This document shows positions 39,757-46,099 of a stretch of 46,099 nt of DNA, piece by piece. The notes beneath the pieces are model-generated. The model searched no databases and was not told the origin of the DNA. It was given only the letters and a program-made list of their open reading frames with translations. Each line of letters opens with the position of its first letter. Position 1 is the stretch's first letter. Location: positions 1-46,099 of the forward strand of contig CAZYSK010000046.1 in the NCBI GenBank assembly GCA_964649415.1, written 5' to 3'. This DNA is from CAZYSK01 sp964649415 (GTDB lineage: Bacteria > Chloroflexota > Anaerolineae > B4-G1). Both the position numbers and the translations under genes were made by a program.

Positions 39757-39771
39757 CCATGCCGAGGTTCT

Positions 39772-40437
39772 ATGGCAGGGACGATCACGGAGATGCGCTT
39801 CCAGAAGCGCAACAAGAATCGAGTCAACATAATTATCGATGGACAGTATGCCTTTGGACTGGCCGCTATCGAGGCGGCTCGTCTCCGGGTAGGACAGGCG
39901 CTGAGCGATGAGGATATCGCTCGGTTGCAGGCGCAGGATGAGGTTGAGCGCGCACACGAACGCGCCCTCAACTTCCTATCGTATCGTCCGCGCAGCGAGG
40001 CCGAAGTGCGCACCAATCTGCGCAAGAAGAACCTGGCCGACACAAGCATCGAAACAGTAATCGAGCGCTTAGAGCGAGCCGGGTTCCTAGATGATCGAGC
40101 GTTTGCCCGCTACTGGGTGGAGAATCGGATGCAGTTCAACCCCCGAGGGCCACGCGCGCTGCGCTACGAACTGCGCGCCAAAGGGGTCCCCGACTCCATC
40201 ATCACCGGCGTGTTGGCGGACCTGGACGAGACGACGCCGGCTCGCAAAGCGGTGCAGGCCGGTGCACGTCGCCTGTCACACCTGGAACCTCGTGATTTCC
40301 GTCGGAAACTGAAGGCCTATCTGGTACGCAGAGGCTTCTCATACGAGGTGATCGAGCCATTGATCGAGGAGGCGCTCGAGGCGGTACAACGCGATGCCCC
40401 ACCGGGCATCGAAAGTGAGGGGAGAAGCAATGGGTGA
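39772..40437 (+). CDS. recX: Regulatory protein RecX
   Basis: 221 residues. GTITEMRFQKRNKNRVNIII and DGQYAFGLAAIEAARLRVGQ open the protein, followed by three RecX helical repeats: RALNFLSYRPRSEAEVRTNL, RLERAGFLDDRAFARYWVEN and ALRYELRAKGVPDSIITGVL. RecX binds RecA filaments and limits their activity. ATG 39772 lies almost directly behind a terminator stem (ribosome site weak: GGTTCT), which suggests that expression needs read-through. Its stop overlaps rny by 8 bases. Confidence 0.95.
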   Translation: MAGTITEMRFQKRNKNRVNIIIDGQYAFGLAAIEAARLRVGQALSDEDIARLQAQDEVERAHERALNFLSYRPRSEAEVRTNLRKKNLADTSIETVIERLERAGFLDDRAFARYWVENRMQFNPRGPRALRYELRAKGVPDSIITGVLADLDETTPARKAVQAGARRLSHLEPRDFRRKLKAYLVRRGFSYEVIEPLIEEALEAVQRDAPPGIESEGRSNG

Positions 40438-41959
40438 ATGGACAATTCTGATCACAGCAGTACTAGCACTAGCCGTTGGGTTCGGGCTAGGTTCGTTTGT
40501 CCGGCGTTACATTGTACAGGGCCAGATCAAGAAGCAACAGGACAAGGCTGAGCAGATCCTGGAAGACGCGCAGAAACAGGTCAGCGAAACCATACTGGCA
40601 GCCAAGGACGAAGCGCTCCAGATCCGGAACGAGACCGAGAAGGAACTAAACCGGCGGCGGGCCAGCCTTCGCCGGGAGGATGAACGTCTGCAAGCGAGGC
40701 GCGAGAAACTGGACCACCGCCAAGAGCGAGTGGAGCAGCACGAACAAACCCTGAACAAGCGGCAGAGCGCCCTGGACAGACGCCGCAACCAGGTCGAGCA
40801 GATGTACCAAGAGCAGACGGAGACGCTGGAACGCATCGCCGCACTCACTCAGGATGAGGCGCGACAGGAACTCCTGAAGATCGTCGAGAAGGAAGCGCGA
40901 CACGACATGGCCAAGGTGATCCGCCAAGTGGAGGCCGAGGCCAAGGACGAGGCGGACACACGCGCTCGCAAGATCATCACCTATGCGATCCAACGTATGG
41001 CCAGCGAGGAGGTGGCTGAGCAAACCGTCTCCACCGTCTCGTTGCCTTCCGACGACATGAAGGGCCGCATCATCGGCCGTGGGGGGCGCAACATCCGCGC
41101 CTTCGAACAGGCATCTGGCGTGGACGTCGTCGTAGATGACACACCCGAGGCAGTAACCATTTCCTGCTTCGATCCAGTGCGCCGCGAGATCGCCCGCAGG
41201 GCGATGGAGCGTCTGGTGGTGGATGGGCGCATCCACCCTGCGCGCATTGAAAAGGTCATCACGGACAGCCAGAAAGACGTCGATCGCATCATCCGCGATG
41301 AGGGTGAACGAGCAGCCGTCGAGACCGGCATCCACGGATTACATCCCGAGCTCGTCAAGCTGCTGGGGCGGCTCAAGTTCCGCACGAGCTACGGGCAGAA
41401 TCAGCACGCCCACGCCATCGAGACGGCCAAATTGGCGGGTATGATGGCAGAGGAACTGGGGGCCGACGCCAACATCGCCCGTGCCGGAGGCCTGCTGCAC
41501 GACATCGGGAAAGCAGTGGATTTCGAGACCGAGGGGACCCACGCCAGCATCGGCGCCGAACTATGTCGCCGCCACGGCGTGCCGGAGGCCGTCGTGCACT
41601 GCGTGGCGGCCCATCACCACGAGGTGGAGCCAACCTCCATCGAGGCCGTCATCATCGAGGCCGCCGACGCGATCTCCGGCGCTAGGCCAGGCGCACGCCG
41701 TGAAAGCCTGGAACTCTACCTCAAGCGCATCCACGCGCTGGAGGACATCGCCAACTCCTTCAGAGGGGTGGCCGAGTCCTACGCGATCCAGGCTGGTCGG
41801 GAGATCCGCATCATCGTCAAGCCCGAGGAGATTGACGACCTGGCGACCGTCCAGCTCTCTCGCGATATTGCCGGCACGCTCGAGGAAAGCATGGACTACC
41901 CCGGCCAGATCAAGGTGACGGTGATCCGTGAGGTGCGGGCAGAGGAATACGCAAAGTAG
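40430..41959 (+). CDS. rny: Ribonuclease Y
   Basis: 509 residues from ATG 40430 with GAGGGGAG just upstream. One N-terminal membrane helix (about 5-24), a long charged coiled coil (about 30-160), KH domain with KGRIIGRGGRNIRAFEQAS near 205-225, and the HD domain with HAHAIETAKLAG and LLHDIGKAVDFE near 350-360. Membrane-bound endoribonuclease that begins mRNA decay. Overlaps recX by 8 bases (ATGGGTGA), so the two are co-translated. The stop codon is inside a hairpin. Confidence 0.96.
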   Translation: MGEWTILITAVLALAVGFGLGSFVRRYIVQGQIKKQQDKAEQILEDAQKQVSETILAAKDEALQIRNETEKELNRRRASLRREDERLQARREKLDHRQERVEQHEQTLNKRQSALDRRRNQVEQMYQEQTETLERIAALTQDEARQELLKIVEKEARHDMAKVIRQVEAEAKDEADTRARKIITYAIQRMASEEVAEQTVSTVSLPSDDMKGRIIGRGGRNIRAFEQASGVDVVVDDTPEAVTISCFDPVRREIARRAMERLVVDGRIHPARIEKVITDSQKDVDRIIRDEGERAAVETGIHGLHPELVKLLGRLKFRTSYGQNQHAHAIETAKLAGMMAEELGADANIARAGGLLHDIGKAVDFETEGTHASIGAELCRRHGVPEAVVHCVAAHHHEVEPTSIEAVIIEAADAISGARPGARRESLELYLKRIHALEDIANSFRGVAESYAIQAGREIRIIVKPEEIDDLATVQLSRDIAGTLEESMDYPGQIKVTVIREVRAEEYAK

Positions 41960-41984
41960 GGGCAACCCTTGTGGTTGCCCCTAC
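41956..41984. terminator. Palindromic hairpin at the end of rny
   Basis: GTAGGGGCAACC-CTTGT-GGTTGCCCCTAC, a perfect 12-bp stem that contains the rny stop codon (TAG 41957-41959), followed by CCTTTGTGG. A third, partial GTGGTTGC repeats after it. Lies between converging genes and may end both; it also resembles dispersed REP-type repeats. Confidence 0.65.
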
Positions 41985-42025
41985 CCTTTGTGGTTGCTCG
42001 CAGAGCTACCCGTGACGCCGGGCAG

Positions 42026-43207
42026 CTACGGCAGGTACGCCCGGGGGTTCTGCTGCACGCCGTAGTAGCGGACCTCGAAGTGTAGGTGTGGTCCGGTGGA
42101 CCAGCCGGTGCTGCCCACTGCACCGATGACCTGGCCGCGCTCCACCGCCTGCCCCTCGAAGACGTAGATATTGCTCATGTGGGCGTAGTAGGTGGCGAAG
42201 CCGTTGGCGTGATCTATCACGACCAGGTAGCCATAGCCCACATCGGTCCAGCCTGCGAAACTGACGAACCCACCATCGGCCGCCAGCAAGGCGCTGCCCG
42301 TGGGAGCCCCGATGTCAATCGCCCGGTGGCCATACCAGTACCCCTGCGTGATTGTGCCCAGCACCGGCCACTGGAACCGGCCCGAGCCACGCGCCCCCTC
42401 TGGCACGGCGCCCGCATACGTGGTGACGACCTTTGGTACGTAGGGCTTCTCACCGCCCGGTGCAATGAGGCGCATGCCCTCGACGATGGGATAGCTGGGC
42501 GGCTCCAGTTGGTTGTATGCGCAAGCCGTGATGGCTTCGGCCTCCACCTTGTACAACTCGGCGATGGATTCCAGCGTATCGTCCTCGGCGACCTCGTGAT
42601 AGACGCCGTCAATGGGGAGGATGACCACTTCCTGGCCAATCCTCAACAAGTCCGGCGCATCCTCGATGGCCGGGTTGGACCAACTGATGGTCGTGGGCTG
42701 CAACCCGAAGGCGCTCGCAATAGACTCAACCGTGTCGCCGGCCTGGACCGTGTAGGTGATAACGTCCAGGCGAGGCCGTTCGGGCATAATCGTGTGCGGT
42801 TGAGCCAGCCGGGCAATCGCGCCACTGCCGTCAGAGGCAGGCATCCGCGAGCCGTAGCCGTTCAGCCGAACCATCACCACGCTCTCAGCCGGGCCGCCGG
42901 ACGCGCCATCTCCCCTGTCCCGGTTCCAGGCCGAGACGGCCAGAGCCGTCCCGGGCGAGGGGCACGCTGCCTGCGCCGGCCACTCAATGCGGCTCAGCGC
43001 GACCGCGATGATCGCCACGCCGATGACCGCCAGGTGCGCGCTGGTGCGCGTGAAGAACGGAAGCCAGCCGCGCCAATCACCGGTCAGGCGGTAGACTAGA
43101 GTCGCCAGCCAGGCAAACGCGCGCGGCAATCCGTCCTCGAACCAACGCCGGAGGGTGTATCGTTGCGTGGGGTTGGACGGCCTGCCATCGCGCAGAACTC
43201 GTTGCAT
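42026..43207 (-). CDS. LysM-M23 cell-wall peptidase, copy A
   Basis: 393 residues from ATG 43207 (AGGAGAG upstream); the frame runs further up into the other copy but is rejected. A cytoplasmic stretch, one membrane helix (about 60-80), then two LysM repeats: ITYTVQAGDTVESIASAFGL and a second at YHEVAEDDTLESIAELYKVE. The C-terminal M23 domain shows GHRAIDIGAPTGSALLAADGG (metal His and Asp) and GPHLHFEVRYYG (H-x-H). A zinc endopeptidase that opens peptidoglycan. 29 bases downstream of its paralogue (43237-44466), co-transcribed with it. Confidence 0.93.
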   Translation of the reverse strand: MQRVLRDGRPSNPTQRYTLRRWFEDGLPRAFAWLATLVYRLTGDWRGWLPFFTRTSAHLAVIGVAIIAVALSRIEWPAQAACPSPGTALAVSAWNRDRGDGASGGPAESVVMVRLNGYGSRMPASDGSGAIARLAQPHTIMPERPRLDVITYTVQAGDTVESIASAFGLQPTTISWSNPAIEDAPDLLRIGQEVVILPIDGVYHEVAEDDTLESIAELYKVEAEAITACAYNQLEPPSYPIVEGMRLIAPGGEKPYVPKVVTTYAGAVPEGARGSGRFQWPVLGTITQGYWYGHRAIDIGAPTGSALLAADGGFVSFAGWTDVGYGYLVVIDHANGFATYYAHMSNIYVFEGQAVERGQVIGAVGSTGWSTGPHLHFEVRYYGVQQNPRAYLP

Positions 43208-43236
43208 TGTCTCTCCTGCCTGGTACCAGAAGCCAG

Positions 43237-44466
43237 CTACGGCTGGTAGATCATGGGGTCCTGTGGCACACCGTTGCTGCGAATCTCGAAGTGCAGATGC
43301 GGACCGGTGGAGTAGCCGGTGGTGCCACAATAGCCGATCAAGTCTCCCTGATACACGGGCTGGCCGCACCCCACGGCCACGCTGTCGAAGTGACCGTAGC
43401 GGGTGACGAAGCCATTGCCATGGTTGAGCTCCACCATGATGCCGTACCCGCCGTTCCACCCGGATATCGTCACGACCCCGCTGTCGGCGGCCAATATGGG
43501 ATCCCCCAGGCTGCAGCCATAGTCAAGCCCGATGTGGCCCGGATTGCGCGGGTCGTGGAAATACCATCCCGAGACCCGGTAGTTGCCGGTGGGGAGGATG
43601 AACCAGCCATTCGCGCCAGGGCCGGTGAAGGCCGTGCCGCTGCAGACGCCGTAGCTGTAGCCGGCAGGGCCAGGCGAGGGATACAGGGGGGGCGGCTCCC
43701 AGGACACTTCCTCCCCCACACCGCCGGGAACGACGAGCAACTGCCCCTCGCGCGGTCCCTCTCCCTCCTCCAGATCGTTCCACTCGTTGTACAAGCCTTC
43801 GTACTCTACGTCGTACTCGGCCGCGATACCGGCCATCGTGTCTCCAGACCGGACGGTATGGTACACGCCATCCACCGGGAGGATGAACAGCTCGATCCCC
43901 TGCTGAATCAGCCACGGAGCGTCCATGAGACCCTCGCGGTTGCTCCAGACAATCGTCTGCGGGGACAGGCCAAAGCGGGCCGCGATGTCGTAGATGGTAT
44001 CGCCCGCCTCGACGACGTAGGTGATGACCGCGGCGCGCAGCCGATCCGGGAAAGTCGTGTGCGGGACAGGCAAGCGGGCGACCGTGTCAGCGTCAAGCGG
44101 GTGCGACTGGTTGGTGAGCAGAGGCGGGGTAGGCAGTGGCGTAGACTCCGCTGCATCAGGGGCCACGTTCGTGAAGGCCGCCGCATCAGCCCCGAGCGAG
44201 TCCCCCACCGCCGCCCGGGGCGCGGGAATGCCCACACCCCCGAGCAAGACGGCCGCCAGCGCAAGAATAACGACACTGACGTGCGCCGTGGCACGGGTTA
44301 GGAAGGGGCGCCTGGACCGCCAATCCACGCACGTGCGCCACGCAGCCGTCATACACCAGGCCAAAAAACGGAAAAAGACGGGGCACAGACACGCGGATGG
44401 GGAATCCGCCGGTTGGTGCTCTTCTTCAGTACAAGAAGTGCAGGTCGAGCAAAAAGGTTTTCTCAT
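43237..44466 (-). CDS. LysM-M23 cell-wall peptidase, copy B
   Basis: 409 residues from ATG 44466; the TTG at 44493 is excluded by the promoter. Layout equals that of copy A: a membrane helix (about 65-85), LysM-like ITYVVEAGDTIYDIAARFGL and YHTVRSGDTMAGIAAEYDVE, then the M23 domain with GHIGLDYGCSLGDPILAADS (metal ligands) and TGPHLHFEIRSNG. The region before the helix (AWCMTAAWRTCVDW...FLTRATAH) aligns with copy A (AWLATLVYRLTGDW...FFTRTSAH), showing a tandem duplication. The N-terminal 35 residues are Cys-rich and absent from copy A. Confidence 0.92.
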   Translation of the reverse strand: MRKPFCSTCTSCTEEEHQPADSPSACLCPVFFRFLAWCMTAAWRTCVDWRSRRPFLTRATAHVSVVILALAAVLLGGVGIPAPRAAVGDSLGADAAAFTNVAPDAAESTPLPTPPLLTNQSHPLDADTVARLPVPHTTFPDRLRAAVITYVVEAGDTIYDIAARFGLSPQTIVWSNREGLMDAPWLIQQGIELFILPVDGVYHTVRSGDTMAGIAAEYDVEYEGLYNEWNDLEEGEGPREGQLLVVPGGVGEEVSWEPPPLYPSPGPAGYSYGVCSGTAFTGPGANGWFILPTGNYRVSGWYFHDPRNPGHIGLDYGCSLGDPILAADSGVVTISGWNGGYGIMVELNHGNGFVTRYGHFDSVAVGCGQPVYQGDLIGYCGTTGYSTGPHLHFEIRSNGVPQDPMIYQP

Positions 44467-44496
44467 TGAATTCGATCCGAGGTTGCGCAACAATCG

Positions 44497-44524
44497 TCAC
44501 TAGCCTCGCGAATTGTCTTGTCAA
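44497..44524 (-). promoter_or_regulatory. Promoter TTGACA-N16-TAGTGA of the LysM-M23 pair
   Basis: Minus strand: TTGACA (44524-44519) and TAGTGA (44502-44497), spacer 16; RNA start near 44490, leaving about 24 bases before ATG 44466. Confidence 0.5.
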
Positions 44525-44826
44525 CGTAGCAAAAGCCGATGGGACACCCATCTCGGGCCGGAAAACCCCGACCCAAGCAGTGCATCCCACCCAGTTTAGG
44601 CCTCAGCCGAGATAGATTATACCATCAACGAGAGGGAATGACAACTGGGCGGGAAATTGAGGAAAATGCAGGTTCGCCACGTCGAGGCATCTGATCTTGA
44701 GTGCAAAGCCGCAAGCGAGCGTGGGCCAGAGGCAGTGGCGGACTCGGGCAGAGCCGCGAATTATGTCCGGCGCGCCAGGTTCATGGTGGGCACTCCACGA
44801 GATCCCACACAAGATTTCTGTACCTC

Positions 44827-44855
44827 TTGACCTTGCCAGTGAAATGCTGTATAAT
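44827..44855 (+). promoter_or_regulatory. Promoter TTGACC-N17-TATAAT
   Basis: TTGACC 44827-44832, TATAAT 44850-44855, spacer 17, close to consensus. Nothing coding follows for about 360 bases. Confidence 0.7.
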
Positions 44856-44861
44856 ATTCCA

Positions 44862-45110
44862 TGATGGCGTGAGCAAATCGCCTGGGTTTCTCTACTGCGG
44901 TGAGGGAGGTGTGGGCAGGCGATGACGGCAGGGCAACGGTCGAACAAACATCATAGAAGGGTATAAGGGCAGCGTGTTCCTCCGTGGGGAAACCGCTGCT
45001 CCTATCTTTAGAGTTGACTAGCGTGCCTGATCCCCGGCCGGCGGGCCAGGGCTGCAGTGATCGTCAACTGCCCGGGATTCAACGTGTGCTCGCAAGGTTC
45101 TGAAGATGAG
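44862..45110 (+). ncRNA. Putative structured RNA downstream of a strong promoter
   Basis: Four foldable blocks follow the promoter: ATGATG ... CATCAT (about 44862-44956) enclosing AATCGCCTG ... CAGGCGATG; GCAGCG-TGTTCCTCC / GGGGAAAC-CGCTGC (about 44970-45000); AGTTGA ... TCAACT (about 45010-45070) enclosing CCCCGGCC/GGCC-GGG. No known RNA family (6S, SRP, tmRNA, RNase P or common riboswitches) was recognised. It may be a small RNA or the leader of the gene at 45222. Ends are guesses. Confidence 0.4.
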
Positions 45111-45221
45111 AATGGCGGCGGTATACACAATGGCAGAGAAGTGATCCTTGAGCGAATACGGACATGCTTGCAGTGATATCAGGATCAAGTGAGCCCGGTC
45201 TGGCTGGGGTTAGGATGCAAT

Positions 45222-46099
45222 ATGAGCAATAGCAGAGTAGTAGGCCGTGTGGTGCCTGCGCACGAAAAAACAAGACGTACAGTCGCCACCCTCGGTATGC
45301 GACCACAGCGAATCGCCTTCCTCATAGGGAAGGGCTTCGCATTCGAAGACTTGATTCGTATGATCCGTTACAACACTAATATTTGGGGTGGCATCTTCAA
45401 TGCTCTTGTTCCGACGGATGGGGACGCGCTTTCTAAAGGGTGGTGGAAAACTCTGGAAGTTCATGATCCCGATGCGATCGTGGTCTGTGGGACCATTGGG
45501 CATGGTCTGGTAGCAGAAGTTAAGCGACGACTTCAGCCATTGCTGGTGCGAGGCTGGGAGGGTCTTCTCATTGAAGAGCATCGGATAGACCGGCTCAATA
45601 ATGTAAGAATGCTCCCTGTTCTGGCTAACGTGCTTGAGGCTCATAGAACAGATGACTTGGGCAGCGTCATCCGCATTCCTGTCGTGAATCCTGATCACCC
45701 ATTCTTTCCTTATGCCGTTCCTCAGTTCGGAATTCTCGATGCAGCCCACCGAGAGACTTACACTCAGCAGCTTCGGGCACCAACTGTGCACTTAGGCGAA
45801 TCAACTGATTTCGTCTCTTATCTTGATGCCATGTCATCCATCTTGCAGCGGGGGTATCCACTTCAGCTAACGGGGCTTCACCTTGCTTCCACGATTCTTT
45901 ATCCAGAAAGCATAAACAGCCGCATCATTCTCTGCCTGGCTGGCGACGACTATGTTGAGGATCTGTGCGCCTTCTGGACGCTGCGTATGTCCCCGAGGTT
46001 AGGTCAGGCAGATACGATCTTCTTGCCCATCCAGCCTTTAGCCGTGAGGTTAGCCCCATCCTTTGGACCACGGATCGGCAAAAATAAGGTGGAAACTTG
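45222..46099 (+). CDS. Partial gene of unknown function, atypical codon use, cut by contig end
   Basis: At least 292 codons from ATG 45222, open to the window end without a stop. It reads MSNSRVVGRVVPAHEKTRRT, then RPQRIAFLIGKGFAFEDLIR and YNTNIWGGIFNALVPTDGDA, WWKTLEVHDPDAIVVCGTIG, later FPYAVPQFGILDAAHRE and ILCLAGDDYVEDLCAFWTLR. No family identified; the NTxxWGGxFN-x-LVP start with a DPDAI strand suggests an alpha/beta domain. Codons such as ATT, CTT, TCT and AAT are frequent, unlike the GC-ending codons elsewhere, so recent acquisition is likely. No good ribosome site directly before ATG 45222; GTG 45249 is an alternative. Confidence 0.65.
   Translation, partial: MSNSRVVGRVVPAHEKTRRTVATLGMRPQRIAFLIGKGFAFEDLIRMIRYNTNIWGGIFNALVPTDGDALSKGWWKTLEVHDPDAIVVCGTIGHGLVAEVKRRLQPLLVRGWEGLLIEEHRIDRLNNVRMLPVLANVLEAHRTDDLGSVIRIPVVNPDHPFFPYAVPQFGILDAAHRETYTQQLRAPTVHLGESTDFVSYLDAMSSILQRGYPLQLTGLHLASTILYPESINSRIILCLAGDDYVEDLCAFWTLRMSPRLGQADTIFLPIQPLAVRLAPSFGPRIGKNKVET
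46045..46099. repeat. 55-bp inverted copy of the other contig end (right)
   Basis: Exact reverse complement of bases 1-55. It falls at the 3' end of the partial coding frame beginning at 45222, whose last readable residues (RLAPSFGPRIGKNKVET) are therefore also encoded on the minus strand at the left end. Confidence 0.9.

Noticed and set aside
39309..39957. Minus-strand frames of 130-140 codons between recA and recX
   Set aside because: They overlap the terminator and the recX start, lack ribosome sites and show no motif.

Overview
The window is GC-rich bacterial DNA, most likely a metagenomic contig from Chloroflexota (Anaerolineae-like). This is an inference from several traits: secreted proteins with lipobox signal peptides and a C-terminal VYLPLTVRN-type tail, a T-box in front of thrS, a threonyl-tRNA synthetase without TGS domain, repeated LysM-plus-M23 cell-wall peptidases, and many short palindromic repeats. 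Promoters are close to the sigma-70 consensus, and at least four of them sit so near their start codon that the mRNA should be leaderless.

Layout. 1-3040: gene-poor accessory edge with palindromic repeats, a two-gene cassette of unknown function (small Cys/His protein plus partner) and a toxin/antitoxin-like pair. 3150-6240: 5'-nucleotidase lipoprotein and FGGY sugar kinase in an operon. 6440-9080: an unusual signalling protein (TPR-like, two TIR/deoxyribosyltransferase-like domains, FHA, ubiquitin-like), then a holin-4-like membrane protein and a PspC protein. 9215-16980: a heptamer repeat tract, a sulfatase-modifying-factor-like lipoprotein, a tandem RNase H protein, an alpha/beta hydrolase, a URO-D family protein, a CAP-domain protein and a LysM lipoprotein. 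17110-18420: infC-rpmI-rplT with terminator. 18451-20682 (minus): recD2. 21129: tRNA-Val(GAC). 21404-21875: a small gene behind a perfect LexA-type operator, with a strong promoter facing it. 22488-27711: MscS channel, T-box, thrS, mutY, and a TumA/TumE-like pair whose toxin is broken by an in-frame stop. 27793-31747 (minus): MFS transporter, dual-specificity phosphatase and GT-C glycosyltransferase. 32379-37067: MaoC-like dehydratase, metallo-beta-lactamase protein and class A PBP. 37085-37939 (minus): GNAT, divergent from recA. 38134-41959: recA, recX, rny. 42026-44466 (minus): two paralogous LysM-M23 peptidases. 44827-45110: strong promoter and a highly structured non-coding stretch. 45222-end: a partial gene with atypical codon use.

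Working together. The core parts are translation (infC, rpmI, rplT, thrS, tRNA-Val), DNA repair and SOS (recD2, mutY, recA, recX, the LexA-box gene) and cell-wall growth and remodelling (PBP, LysM/M23 proteins). Between them lie accessory modules: two toxin-antitoxin-like pairs, the FHA/TIR-like protein, inverted-repeat-bounded short elements and several repeat families. The first and last 55 bases are exact inverted copies of each other, so the contig ends are more likely an assembly break at a shared sequence than natural termini.
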